A stretch of DNA of 64,000 nucleotides from Nomia melanderi. Lineage: Eukaryota > Arthropoda > Insecta > Hymenoptera > Halictidae. Each line of letters begins with the position of its first letter. Position 1 is the first letter of the stretch. Location: positions 6,255,501-6,319,500 of the forward strand of contig NC_135003.1 in assembly GCF_051020985.1 (NCBI RefSeq). The letters are read 5' to 3'. The notes under the pieces are model-generated. The model ran no database searches, was not told the DNA's origin, and worked only from the letters and a program-made list of their open reading frames with translations. The position numbers and the translations under genes are program-made. This document shows positions 55,315 to 64,000 of this stretch, one piece after another.

Positions 55315-55470
55315 ACACTTAATTCAATATAAGTCTCTAAAACCACCATCTTCATTTGTCAAAGTAATCTGGGAATTAAAACATAAGATCTCCTCACGTT
55401 TCAATATTATTCACGATACATCGCGTTACTCGGTATAATTTAATTGATCATCAAGGATTAATGTTATCCT
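55315..55470. other. C/A-rich spacer
   Basis: Short AT-rich and C/A-rich stretch before island 52. Nothing else seen. Confidence 0.35.
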
Positions 55471-55900
55471 TCATCTTTCAGGGATACGTCCCGAACGATC
55501 ACCGTTCGTTCACGGTGAAAATCAACGAGCGAAAGAGTGCTCGTGTTCGCCGTGAGTCAGGAATAGATCAGACAACTCGATCGTGACATGGCTTAACAGC
55601 CTCTCTTCAAACCATGAACCATCGAATCATGATTTTCCAACTTTCGAACGTTTCCCGGCTCTATCATCCGCACAGCCATCATCTCCACCGTCGGAGAAAT
55701 TAATACCACACGCGACGGGTCACACGGAGCCAACACATGGCGTGCGTGATTTGTGATCGAGGGGGGCTATTATCTCGATCAGCTGGAGCCAGCCGCGGGC
55801 TCTACATCGAAAGCTACTTTCCATGGGGGTAGACCATGTCACGGATGATTCATCAATACAGCAGTAACAATGTTGCGTTCGTCACGTGTCAATGAACAGA
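55470..55900. promoter_or_regulatory. GC-rich island 52, enhancer-like
   Basis: CpG-rich with CACCGTTCGTTCACGGTG near 55500 (partial dyad), GATCAGCTGGAGCC (E-box) near 55777 and CACGTG near 55885. No coding frame. Confidence 0.35.
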
Positions 55901-56340
55901 AATTATGGCAACATATTCTGACAACAAATAAAAATGAGAAATGTAATAGATTGATGATAAATAGAGCTGAATAGGCAACAATAGAGACAAAGTAATTGCT
56001 TGATGTGATTAAGCGTTGTGCTGATTTGTAACTAAACTGTATTTGTGATAGAAATACAATAAAATATTAAAATTAATGTTGCTATTTACTATGTTAGAAA
56101 ATATAATATTATTACTTACTATATTACAAACTATAATATTGCTACCTACTATTTTACTAAAGCCAATATTGATATCAAGACAATTAAAACAATTTTTATA
56201 TTTTGTAATTTATGGACCCAACAAAATATTTACTATTGTTTAATTTCTCTACTTTTTCTATTATCGATTTTATAATCCGTTTTTCAAAACGCAGGTTCTG
56301 AAATCCATAGGTAGTTGCAATTTCTACTCGACAATAATTA
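55900..56340. other. AT-rich spacer
   Basis: ACTATATTACAAACTATAATATT-like words at 56080-56160 recur about every 32-33 bp (two to three copies). No gene seen. Confidence 0.4.
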
Positions 56341-56383
56341 CTATACACTGAAGACCTGTGATGTTCTTGAGAGGGAATAATGG

Positions 56384-56400
56384 ATCACAGCCACTGTGAT
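56384..56400. promoter_or_regulatory. 7-bp inverted repeat, 3-bp spacer
   Basis: ATCACAG-CCA-CTGTGAT at the left edge of the 46-bp repeat cluster. Confidence 0.35.
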
Positions 56401-56439
56401 TGTCGTTGAATCTACCTTCGAGAAACAGATTATATATAC

Positions 56440-56580
56440 ATCCGACGTTGGGTAACACAACTGTAGTCACATTGTTTCTATGTGCCAAGCAGTCGGAGTT
56501 AGGTAACTACTAGTCACCAATGTATTCCGAATGCTCGACGTCAAGTAAGTAACTACAGTCACCACTTGTATAACATCGAG
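56440..56580 (+). repeat. Degenerate 46-bp repeat, cluster 1
   Basis: Three units share CGACGT-AGGTAACTAC-AGTCACC. The GTCAC core lies at 56466, 56513 and 56558, 45-47 bp apart. The third unit reads GTAACTACAGTCACCACTTG. Confidence 0.65.
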
Positions 56581-57090
56581 GGTTTGACATTGATATACAG
56601 GATGTGTCCTATAGTTACAGTACTTAGTATATATCCTTTAAAGGAATATCTAAATTTCAGGAAAGTGAAAGTAAATCACAAAGAAATTTTACTATATTTT
56701 AATGACTTGATTGTAAGATTATTAGTTTCGAGATTAAATACTAGAAATTAGAAACTAATCTTGAGAATAGATAGTACTCGCAAAGTTAGATATTAGAAAT
56801 CGACTTCACTTAATTACTAATCACCTTTCACCACACAACTAGTAAGTAATATATCTAACCTGCAACCCCTAAATTCATACAACTAGTACTTAACCTCTAA
56901 CCTGTAATTTCATTAGTACTTTCTAACTTCACCACTAAGTTTCCCAACCTCCAATTTTACAATTAATGATTACATACCAATTAGAGAGGCAGACATCAGA
57001 AGCTACCACTAAAATTAAAAGACATTCTATAAACAACCAATAATTAAGCAACATACCAAGTAAAAGCGAGAAAACCATGATCCCATCAAC
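56581..57090. other. AT-rich segment between repeat clusters
   Basis: AT-rich, turning C/A-rich from about 56820, with CTAACCT words. It separates two clusters of the same repeat, so it may be an insertion or a diverged middle. No gene seen. Confidence 0.4.
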
Positions 57091-57256
57091 CCTCTAGCGT
57101 CGTATACTGTAACTATCGCCGCAACTTCAAGCGTTCCACGTTAAGTAACCTTAATCACAACTGGCATCGAGCTCTTGACATTGAATAACTACAGTCACCG
57201 TTACTGTACCAGGCCTCAACGTCAGTGGATCGGAATGACTATCACCATCACAGCTA
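57091..57256 (+). repeat. Degenerate 46-bp repeat, cluster 2
   Basis: Units with GTAACTATCGCC, GTAACCTTAATCAC, AATAACTACAGTCACC and GACTATCACC share the core of cluster 1. Core positions 57115, 57154, 57194 and 57241 give steps of 39-47 bp. The exact word AACTACAGTCACC occurs in both clusters. Confidence 0.6.
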
Positions 57257-57825
57257 AACCTTGGTAACGTGAGGATTAAAGAGAAGTTTGCTATAAGTCA
57301 GGGTCAAATTTGATAAACGATCCTCGGAGTAGACACTGAGCCGTTGGGTCATCTGTAAATTGTCAACGACGGTGGACACATGGATGAAATTAGCGAAAGG
57401 CAGAGGGTGACATGGTTCTCTGGTAGATCTAAAGATGGCCACGAGTCGGTTTAAAATTAACCCTAGGATGGTGGACGTGGCCATCGCTGTTATAGGGTTA
57501 ACGTCGTTCAGTAGCCAGACACAGCGACTGGTTTTATGTAGGACGGTAGTATGCCTCAAACCGCGGGGGGGAAATTAATACCAACCGGCGTCGCGAATGA
57601 AATTAGCGTCAATTGCGGTTGTCGGGCAAAAATACTGGCATTTGCGGTGGAACCAGGCGCCGCTCGCAGCCGTAAGTGACATCGGCGCACGCTAATTATT
57701 CGAAACCTTTCGCGTTCCCGCGTGCCGCGATGATTATACAATGTTCCGTTAGAAAATTGTTCGGTTGCAACCGTGTGTTGCGACACTAATTGCTTGCAGG
57801 GTAATCGATATTCCATGATTTGGAA
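57257..57825. promoter_or_regulatory. GC-rich island 53, enhancer-like
   Basis: CpG-rich at 57560-57760. It contains ATTGCGGTTGTC (Runt-type TGCGGTT), TTTGCGGTGG, and GCTAATTATTCG (homeodomain). The right-hand 86-codon and left-hand 101-codon minus frames abut at 57556-57559 but are unrecognised and unlike each other. Confidence 0.35.
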
Positions 57826-58310
57826 TTTAAGGTTCGAAGTTTCTAAACATAATGGCTTTGGGTTTCAGATTGTTCGAATCTTTAATGAAAAGACCTGACA
57901 GAGTGCTATATAATCACTTTTGTTATATATTCTAATGAAATATGACAGTTGTATAATTGAAAATGATGTCCTTAACTTGAAATATGAGGTTCAAAGTTCC
58001 TAAAACCGATAACCAAAATTAATACTAACGAAAACAGCTACCTAGTTGCCAAACAAAGTATTTTATGACCCGTTAGCAAATTCTAGAACATCTGCTAAAA
58101 AAGCAGTGTCAATAACTCGAAACTTGATTCTCAAAGTTACAACGAATAACGACTAAAACTAAAACTATCCTAACATCCACTGAAAAGTACTATCCAAAAC
58201 TTTATTTAACCTTTTTTAACTTTTTCATGCGCATTAAACCTCAACCCATTTCCCTCAAACATCTCTAAAAGCTGAATCCTACAAGATCAATCATCTCCAA
58301 CTAACAATCC
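57826..58310. other. AT-rich spacer
   Basis: TTTGGAATTTAAGGTTCGAAGTTTC near 57820 has a diverged echo, TGAAATATGAGGTTCAAAGTTCC, near 57978. The rest is C/A-rich. No gene seen. Confidence 0.4.
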
Positions 58311-58830
58311 CACAGTACTAAACTCTATTCCCCATGCATCGAAATGCACTCTGAACTTTCTTCATCGTGTCAACCTTTCTCCCCTCTAAGTTCTCGCGAT
58401 AACCGTGGAAGCAATTAGTCAACAGTGTACACGCATGTAATACCCGGCTCATAATGCGTCTCCGAGGGAGATCCATCCTCCTAAAAACCGTTCCCCGTAA
58501 CTTTACGGTTCGCACCGGCACCGTGTAACGGCGGATTAAGGGGCCAGCCGACCACTTCCATGTTCCCGACTCGTTTCGCGCCCCTCGAAACACCGTACAA
58601 CGCCTTAGGGACTTTTCCTGTTACTAGCCCGGCCGCTGGAGGGTAAGAGGGCCAGGCGCGCCGCGAATCGCTCGTATAAAAATACCATTATCAAACGTCT
58701 AGACGCGCGGAGGAGATGATGCTGCCTTGGTTTCAATGCATCCTCACCTCGGGGCATCCACGGATCGAATATATTTATGATGTTCTGCGATTTTCACCTG
58801 GAGATCATCCCCCCCCCCGTTTTCCTTTTA
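58310..58830. other. GC-rich island 54 with C10 run
   Basis: CpG-dense with CCCGGCCGCTGGAGG near 58627 and a run of ten C at about 58808-58817. A 91-codon minus frame is Arg-rich and unrecognised. Confidence 0.45.
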
Positions 58831-59130
58831 GTTTTCTGCGTGTAAGTTGAAGGCGTTGAGAAGGGGTGTTAAGTATGTGTGCTACGATTTTTTATTGGCG
58901 CTAAATATAATGCGAAATATAAATATAGCCTATTTACTATTACAAATTTAATCGAATTCCTAACACAAGAGGGTGGATTGCAAAAAATATAATTCTACTC
59001 CAACTCTTTCGTCGCGAAAAGCTAAAATCTGAAATGTGGAATTTACGTGAATATTAACAAAATGGAATGACCACATTTATTTGTTTTATTCGTAAATTGG
59101 AAGAATCGAACATAGATAAAGTAAATTCTA
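58830..59130. other. AT-rich spacer
   Basis: G/T-rich to 58880, then AT-rich. No gene seen. Confidence 0.35.
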
Positions 59131-59525
59131 CGATCAGTCCACGTGCGTTGAGGCATGAACCACGCAAGCGTCCGTTCAGCGGCAGGGTGTGTATCGATTA
59201 GAACGTTCGAACTCGTTCCGCGTTACTTCCGAATCGGCGGCACGTCGGCCTGCGAATAATCAGATCGCCAATTAAACGGTCCAATTAAAATAATAAATCA
59301 ACGCCAATTGGCCGCGGATCCGCCGCCGTATTTCGTTCCCCGTGGCAGTTCAACGTGTGTTCAGCTTCGAAAAAGGAAGAAAAAGTATGTTTCCCTTTGG
59401 TCTTTTTGTTTCGAACGAGATCGAGATCGAACGTGCAACATTAACACGTGTAAAACACGCTGGGCAGTCTTGTAACGTTGCAGATACTGTGCTAGAATTA
59501 TTTATTGCGTCAATCTTAAAGTAGA
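59130..59525. promoter_or_regulatory. GC-rich island 55 with clustered homeodomain-type sites
   Basis: At 59268-59315 the island holds CCAATTAAACGGTCCAATTA, that is two CCAATTA sites 13 bp apart, followed by AATAATAAATCAACGCCAATTGG. Opposing 60- and 69-codon frames are not convincing. The dense AT-core sites in CpG-rich DNA suggest an enhancer; this is inference. Confidence 0.4.
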
Positions 59526-59930
59526 GAGATGGACAATATTTTATTATTGGATATTCCAATTGTGAGAAATGAATAAAAACATATATGTAGGTGATAATAT
59601 TTCAATTTTAAATGTTTCAATTGTAAGAAATTAGAAACGTAAAAATTATAGATTTCTCATTGAAATTTGGTAATTTTATTACAATAACTTATATTTCTAT
59701 AGTACTTAGATTCTATTTCAATTATTATCCCCAAACTGCACTAAATGTTGGCATTTACCAATGGTAAAATATTGAATTGAAGTACTTTATATTTCTCAGA
59801 GATGACTGTGCATTATAAATCCACAAAATTGCCTAAAATAACAATATAAATCTATATGAATTTTTATGATTATTTTTCTATTTATTTTTATCACTGTACA
59901 GAAATAAAAAATTCTTTAGTGGAACAATCT
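59525..59930. other. AT-rich spacer
   Basis: GATATTCCAATTGTGAGAAATGA near 59550 and ATGTTTCAATTGTAAGAAATTAG near 59611 form a two-copy echo about 61 bp apart. No gene seen. Confidence 0.4.
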
Positions 59931-60240
59931 TTCACGTTTTAAACGGGAAGGGAACGAATAAAGATGGGAACAAAACGGTCGAGCGAGTCGAAACAAAAAA
60001 AGCACGGAGCGGTCGGTCGAAAATGAAAAGGAAATATATGTACGAAAGTGCCGCGGAACGTTTCGTCGACCGATGTCCGGTAATTGCCACTTCATTCTCG
60101 CGCTTCGCTCAGCCGGCTGTAATTAACACTTTAATTTCATCGAGCGTCGCGCTGCGAAAAATGGCTGGTGAGTGGCCGCTGAATTTCGATCGCGCGCCGC
60201 TAAATCACTCTCCAAAATGATCAATAGAATAACATTAATA
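59930..60240. other. GC-rich island 56
   Basis: CpG-rich with GGTCGAGCGAGTCG and a 65-codon + frame at 60023, unrecognised. AAAATGGCTGG near 60161 is a Pho-core-like word. Confidence 0.35.
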
Positions 60241-60650
60241 AAACAGATCCCAAAATCAAATTCTTATAACAAATAAATTGTTCCAATCAGACAATCCAGA
60301 AAAGCTATTCTTTGCTAAACAAATCAACCAAAGTTTTATCATTTATAAACAACCTTCAATTTCTTTTACGAGTCCAATGATTATAAAAATGTTAATATAT
60401 AAATACAAGTAAAAAGTTTTATTTTATTTCAACTAATAGTGGCGATTACTTGCTGTAAATGTAAATTAAATTTTACGAATTTTATCTTTGTCTCAGTAAT
60501 AAAGATTTACATCGGCCAGCATAAGAAATAAAGACATATATGAAAGAAGAAATCCATTTCTTCATTTTTTTTGTGGTTTTGAATTCAAATAAAAGTTAGA
60601 AATATTAAAAGTATTCAGATAGAAGTATAAACAAAATAAATCTAACAAAT
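60240..60650. other. AT-rich spacer
   Basis: AT-rich; no gene or repeat seen. Confidence 0.35.
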
Positions 60651-61000
60651 CCTGCATGGAACGGGATACGCGCAATCGATCATCGATCAGTCAGGAGGGA
60701 TCAATAACAAGCGATATTGAAGCGTACAGCCTGAACAGCAGATGGATACACGCATCAAAGTTCTTCATCGGACCAATTCCGAGATCAATCGACCGAAAGT
60801 TCATTTCGGCCCATCAGACGCCGACTGGAATCTGGATTAAACGTCCGGGGTTATCAAATTCAATCGGCGAGCGCGCCGCATATATTCGATCCCGCATTAA
60901 TCCTTTAACCTTTCGAACACGTCGGTCGCGAATTAACTCGTCTAGCGAAAAAAAATGTCTCCAGCGATGGCACGGATTATTTTATCGCTCGAAGATATCG
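60650..61000. other. GC-rich island 57
   Basis: Moderate GC with ATCGATCATCGATCAG near 60676. A 120-codon + frame (60656-61018) has mixed composition (WIHASKFFIGPIPRSIDRKF) and reads better than most, but has no recognised family and no splice or Kozak support. Confidence 0.35.
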
Positions 61001-61490
61001 ATCAGAATTATTTGTTAATTTTGTTGTTTGATGATACACTTTTCAATATATTTATGAAATACATTCGTGAATTGTTACGTATTTTATTAAATTCTCTCTG
61101 TTATTTTATATATTTGAAAAGTAACAGACGTTTAAGTAGACATATGTTATCATATTGATAATCGATTAAATGCTACTAAAAATTTTTTTAAATTATGCAG
61201 ACTAGAAATCCTTTCTCTTCTACTAAGTAGTGAATAATGCAATGATTCTGCAGTAAATCGTTAGCGATAAAATAACTCCGACAATAATACTGTTAAAACC
61301 TACAAAATTAACTGATAAAACATCTCATTCAGTTCCCAAATGTATCGCTTACTATAAATATAACACCTCAATCCATTCCATCCAACTCATCACCTAACCC
61401 AGCATACAAATCATTTCAAAACAATTCTAAACTAAACCATTAACAATTCAACAATACCACTAACAAAACCTACAATATCAACCCTCAAAA
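61000..61490. other. AT-rich spacer, C/A-rich on its right
   Basis: T-rich at the left, strongly C/A-rich from about 61310. No gene seen. Confidence 0.45.
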
Positions 61491-62160
61491 TAGCTCCTTA
61501 CGCGATAATAAATTCAGCAAACCCACCCAGACCACCTCGAAGCCAGCCAACATCAGCGCTTGACCCAACCGAAGTAGATACAATAAAACCAAACCTCTTC
61601 GCAAGGGAGGAAGGAGGAGGGTCAAGAATCGTCGCGATACACGTCGGACGCTGCTAGATCGGCAATATAACGCGCATATAATAACAAACCGTACGAGTAC
61701 GTCCCGTATAATATGCCCCGGCTCGAATCGCGCCGCGCCGGTGCGCACGTTACTCTGCGCGTTGTCTACGTTGCTGCTAGGGTCTGTTGTATAATGCTCC
61801 GTTCGAACAATGCGAGGAACTAGCGACCCATTATAATCCGGAGGGTATTGTACCGGATGTCTCGGGCTCTGCGCGCGATGTCCCCGACGAAAGCGATGTG
61901 CGACCATCCTATATACGCGTATACATATACATATATATGTAAATACACATATGCACATATGTGTGTTTATCTATGCGAGTCTGTGCTCCCGGTGCGTTTT
62001 GCACCCACACAGCACACACGGGCATCAACGGAACGATCGGTTGCGTGCGCGCGTCATTACGGTTCCTCCTTGTCCCCTGTACACGGTCCGCTCAAGGAGC
62101 GCCATGTGCACGCAACATGTCCCTTCCCTTAACCCCTTGCCCTACAATATCGTGTTAGAC
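61490..62160. other. GC-rich island 58 with TA/CA repeat
   Basis: CpG-rich at 61620-61900. An alternating purine-pyrimidine stretch of ATAC, ATAT and CACATATG words runs from about 61911 to 61970 and could adopt Z-DNA or cruciform forms. The 157-codon minus frame and the three + frames are repeat- and composition-driven. Confidence 0.5.
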
Positions 62161-62161
62161 T

Positions 62162-62365
62162 CCTGATGAAGATTTCAAATAGAATTTAACACACCTAAAT
62201 ATCATTTAATTCTTCCGAATTGAATATTATTTTTCTATTATTAACTGTTATGCTCCGGAGTAAACGAAGATATAGAACAAGTGTATAATTGTCCTCTTTT
62301 TATAATGAATTGCGAACAATAAAATATCTCTGTGGAGCGTAATTGGCAAAGAAATCATAGGAAAA
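62162..62365 (+). mobile_element. Dispersed repeat family A, copy 2
   Basis: Aligns with 21415-21600. It starts GAAGATTTCAAATAGAATTT, continues with ATTAACTGTTATGCT and CGGAGTAAACGAAGAT, and ends GGCAAAGAAATCATAGG. It lies directly left of a family B copy, so both may be parts of one larger element or a nested pair. Confidence 0.6.
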
Positions 62366-62406
62366 GCGGTTAACCAGTGAACTGTGTTTGACGAGTATAC
62401 TAATTC

Positions 62407-62594
62407 ATTCAACAATGAATTCTTTATTTTTTCAGATAAACATGTAATTCTTCTTTGTTCTGCTTTGGATTTTCATTAAAATATACTCTAGGTGTATTCG
62501 TCCTGCGTTTTGCAAGCACACATTTTATTTTTTGATTTTATTGCGTGCAAAACGAGAAATTTTTCAAACTCAATTCCACAGTTAACAGATTAAC
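62407..62594 (+). mobile_element. Dispersed repeat family B, copy 2, with 75-bp extra block
   Basis: ATTCAACAATGAATTC is followed by a 75-bp block (62423-62497) absent from the 45.2 kb copy, then TCGTCCTGCGTTTTG through AATTCCACAGTTAACAG. Outside the block, 113 bp align to 112 bp at 45204-45315. TTTGACGAGTATAC at about 62389 resembles an internal word of the other copy, which hints at a rearranged left end. Confidence 0.75.
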
Positions 62595-62857
62595 GTCAAC
62601 GACGCGGACGATACGCGGAACTTTAACCGGCTCGCGCGCTGAACTACGCGGTGTCGAGTTAAATGGGTAACCATTATGGAACGTTTCTGAGCGATCAAGA
62701 CTTTCATCGTTTGGGTGGGTCGAGGTGCTTCTGGGATGGTAGGTTTTGTGTTGTTGGATATTTAGAGCTTTGTGTAGGATATAAGTGCTTGTGGGTTTAA
62801 ATAATATCGGAAACTTTGTTGTACAAGACTCTTTTCACTTCCCCACTAGAGGATCCC
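62595..62857. other. Small GC-rich island 59 and G/T-rich flank
   Basis: CpG-rich to about 62660, then G/T-rich to about 62815. No gene seen. Confidence 0.35.
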
Positions 62858-63066
62858 CCTTGTTAGCGTGACGTTTCCCTTAACACTTAACGGACGGGTT
62901 ACTTTTTCTCTGTCCTTCTCAGTTTCTGGACATTTTTTAAGAGAATTAAATGAACAAGTATGTATGGTTTAAGAAAAGCACGAGATTACTAAAAAATACT
63001 ACCTAAAAAGCAAAACTGCGCAGCAGGTGCAACAAACAAATAGTACTACCGCTAATGCTAACAAGG
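62858..63066. mobile_element. Possible short element with 10-bp terminal inverted repeats
   Basis: CCTTGTTAGC at 62858-62867 and its exact inverse GCTAACAAGG at 63057-63066 bound 209 bp without coding content. The inner TGTTAGCG/GCTAACA ends resemble those of the LTR-like element at 53518. No target-site duplication is evident, so chance pairing is possible. Confidence 0.35.
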
Positions 63067-63700
63067 AAAAAACTCAGTGTGTATAAACATGAAAAATTAA
63101 CGCAGCCTAAGATTATTTCACATTTGTTTTGGGACTTTTCTGCGGTTTTGTTCGAATTGGTTTTGTACTACGATTAATGTTTGAAAATTTAGTAAGGAAA
63201 TTAGTATGGATCAGTGCGAATTAGGAATTTTAATTTCGGTATTTTGGGTGTTGAGACGTTGAGTTTTGAGCTGGTTAGCAACTTAGGGCTGAGATGCTTC
63301 GAATATTGTTTTAAGAGTTTTTTCATTTGTCGTATCAGAATTGTTTATTTATTGTGATTAACTCTTGACGAGGGTTTCTTAAGATATTTGAAAATTTCAT
63401 TATAAGAAGTTTTGCTGTATAAGGATTTCTCTGTGATCGGAGTTTTCTTGATTTGGATACTATAAGTATTAAGATATTGGTTTTTCTGTACTTCAAGCTT
63501 TATTGTGGGACTTTCATAATTGGTTTTACAAATTTCCATGAAATATATCTACTAAACCAAGTATTGAAAATATATACTAAATTGTTTACTAAAACAGTCT
63601 TTACAATCATAAAAAAACAAAGAAGGATAAATCAGTATAGGAGTTATCAAATTTAGGAGTAATCAAATAAAAGCCGAAAACACGGGATAAATGCTTTATT
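63067..63700. other. T/G-rich then AT-rich spacer
   Basis: T/G-rich from about 63120 to 63350, AT-rich to 63700. Two short opposing frames are compositional. Confidence 0.35.
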
Positions 63701-64000
63701 AACAGAAAGCACCGATAGCGATGACTAATTTGAATGCGTGACAGTAGACGTTAAAAGGCGGGACCGAATCGCCGCAAAATATTATTGTTTAATTATAACG
63801 AGGTTTTACAGTTTTAGCCCTGCTGGGGCCCGGCATCAACCCTCTGTTCACCTGAATTACAAGGACGCGAATTACTCGAGGGATTACATTGAATGGCCGC
63901 GCAACGAGGAGCTGCTATTGAATAAGCAATTGCCTTGCCCCCCTCTCCCACCGTCGGCTTGAGCAGTCGATCGATTTTGAAAACTCGTTATCCCTGTAAT
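63700..64000. other. GC-rich island 60, runs to window end
   Basis: CpG-containing island with a 74-codon + frame (63738-63962). GGCCCGGCATCAACCC and GAATTACTCGAGGG lie inside. No recognised product; the island may continue beyond the window. Confidence 0.35.

Noticed and set aside
61485..61958. 157-codon minus-strand frame
   Set aside because: The N-terminal Cys/Ile/Tyr run comes from the TA/CA repeat and the rest is Arg-rich from GC composition.

Overview
This 64 kb window looks like intergenic or intronic DNA from an animal nuclear genome, most likely an insect and plausibly a hymenopteran (bee-like). That lineage call is inference from composition: AT-rich background, about 45 short CpG-dense GC-rich islands at roughly 1-2 kb spacing, many AT-rich tandem repeats and old interspersed repeat fragments. 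I see no bacterial-style genes, operons, rRNA, tRNA or CRISPR. The longest open frame is 289 codons and no frame resembles a protein I can name.

Layout. From 1 to about 4.2 kb there are AATTC/GAATTC-rich simple repeats between four islands, plus a 0.7 kb polypurine tract. From 4.2 to 20 kb islands alternate with AT-rich spacers that carry tandem repeats of 8, about 30, 46, 65, about 145 and 32 bp. At 20.35-20.74 kb lies a 31-bp minisatellite in a pyrimidine tract. At 22.76-23.18 kb is the only stretch I offer as a candidate protein-coding exon; it ends in a strong splice donor but has no recognised product. From 23 to 41 kb islands and spacers continue with 16-bp, 115-bp and 8-bp repeats. At 41.5-43.86 kb a long purine tract switches abruptly to a long pyrimidine tract across a GGGA repeat. 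From 44 to 53 kb there are islands, another purine tract and a 400-bp block of 8-bp periodicity. At 53,518-54,234 a 717-bp TG...CA element flanked by 5-bp GGATG duplications is the best-supported mobile element, probably a solo LTR. The last 10 kb hold 8-bp and 46-bp repeats and a mosaic of dispersed repeats at 62.16-63.07 kb with relatives at 21.4 and 45.2 kb.

How it fits together. No gene set can be reconstructed. The strongest large-scale signal is a saw-tooth strand asymmetry. Most islands I checked have an A/C-rich left flank and a G/T-rich right flank on the + strand. This is the pattern expected if many islands are centres of divergent transcription or replication. Several islands contain palindromes and transcription-factor-like motifs (TGACGTCA, TCACGTGA, paired GATA, homeodomain-type ATTA, YY1/Pho-type), so they are candidate cis-regulatory elements or unannotated promoters. 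These functional readings are inference.
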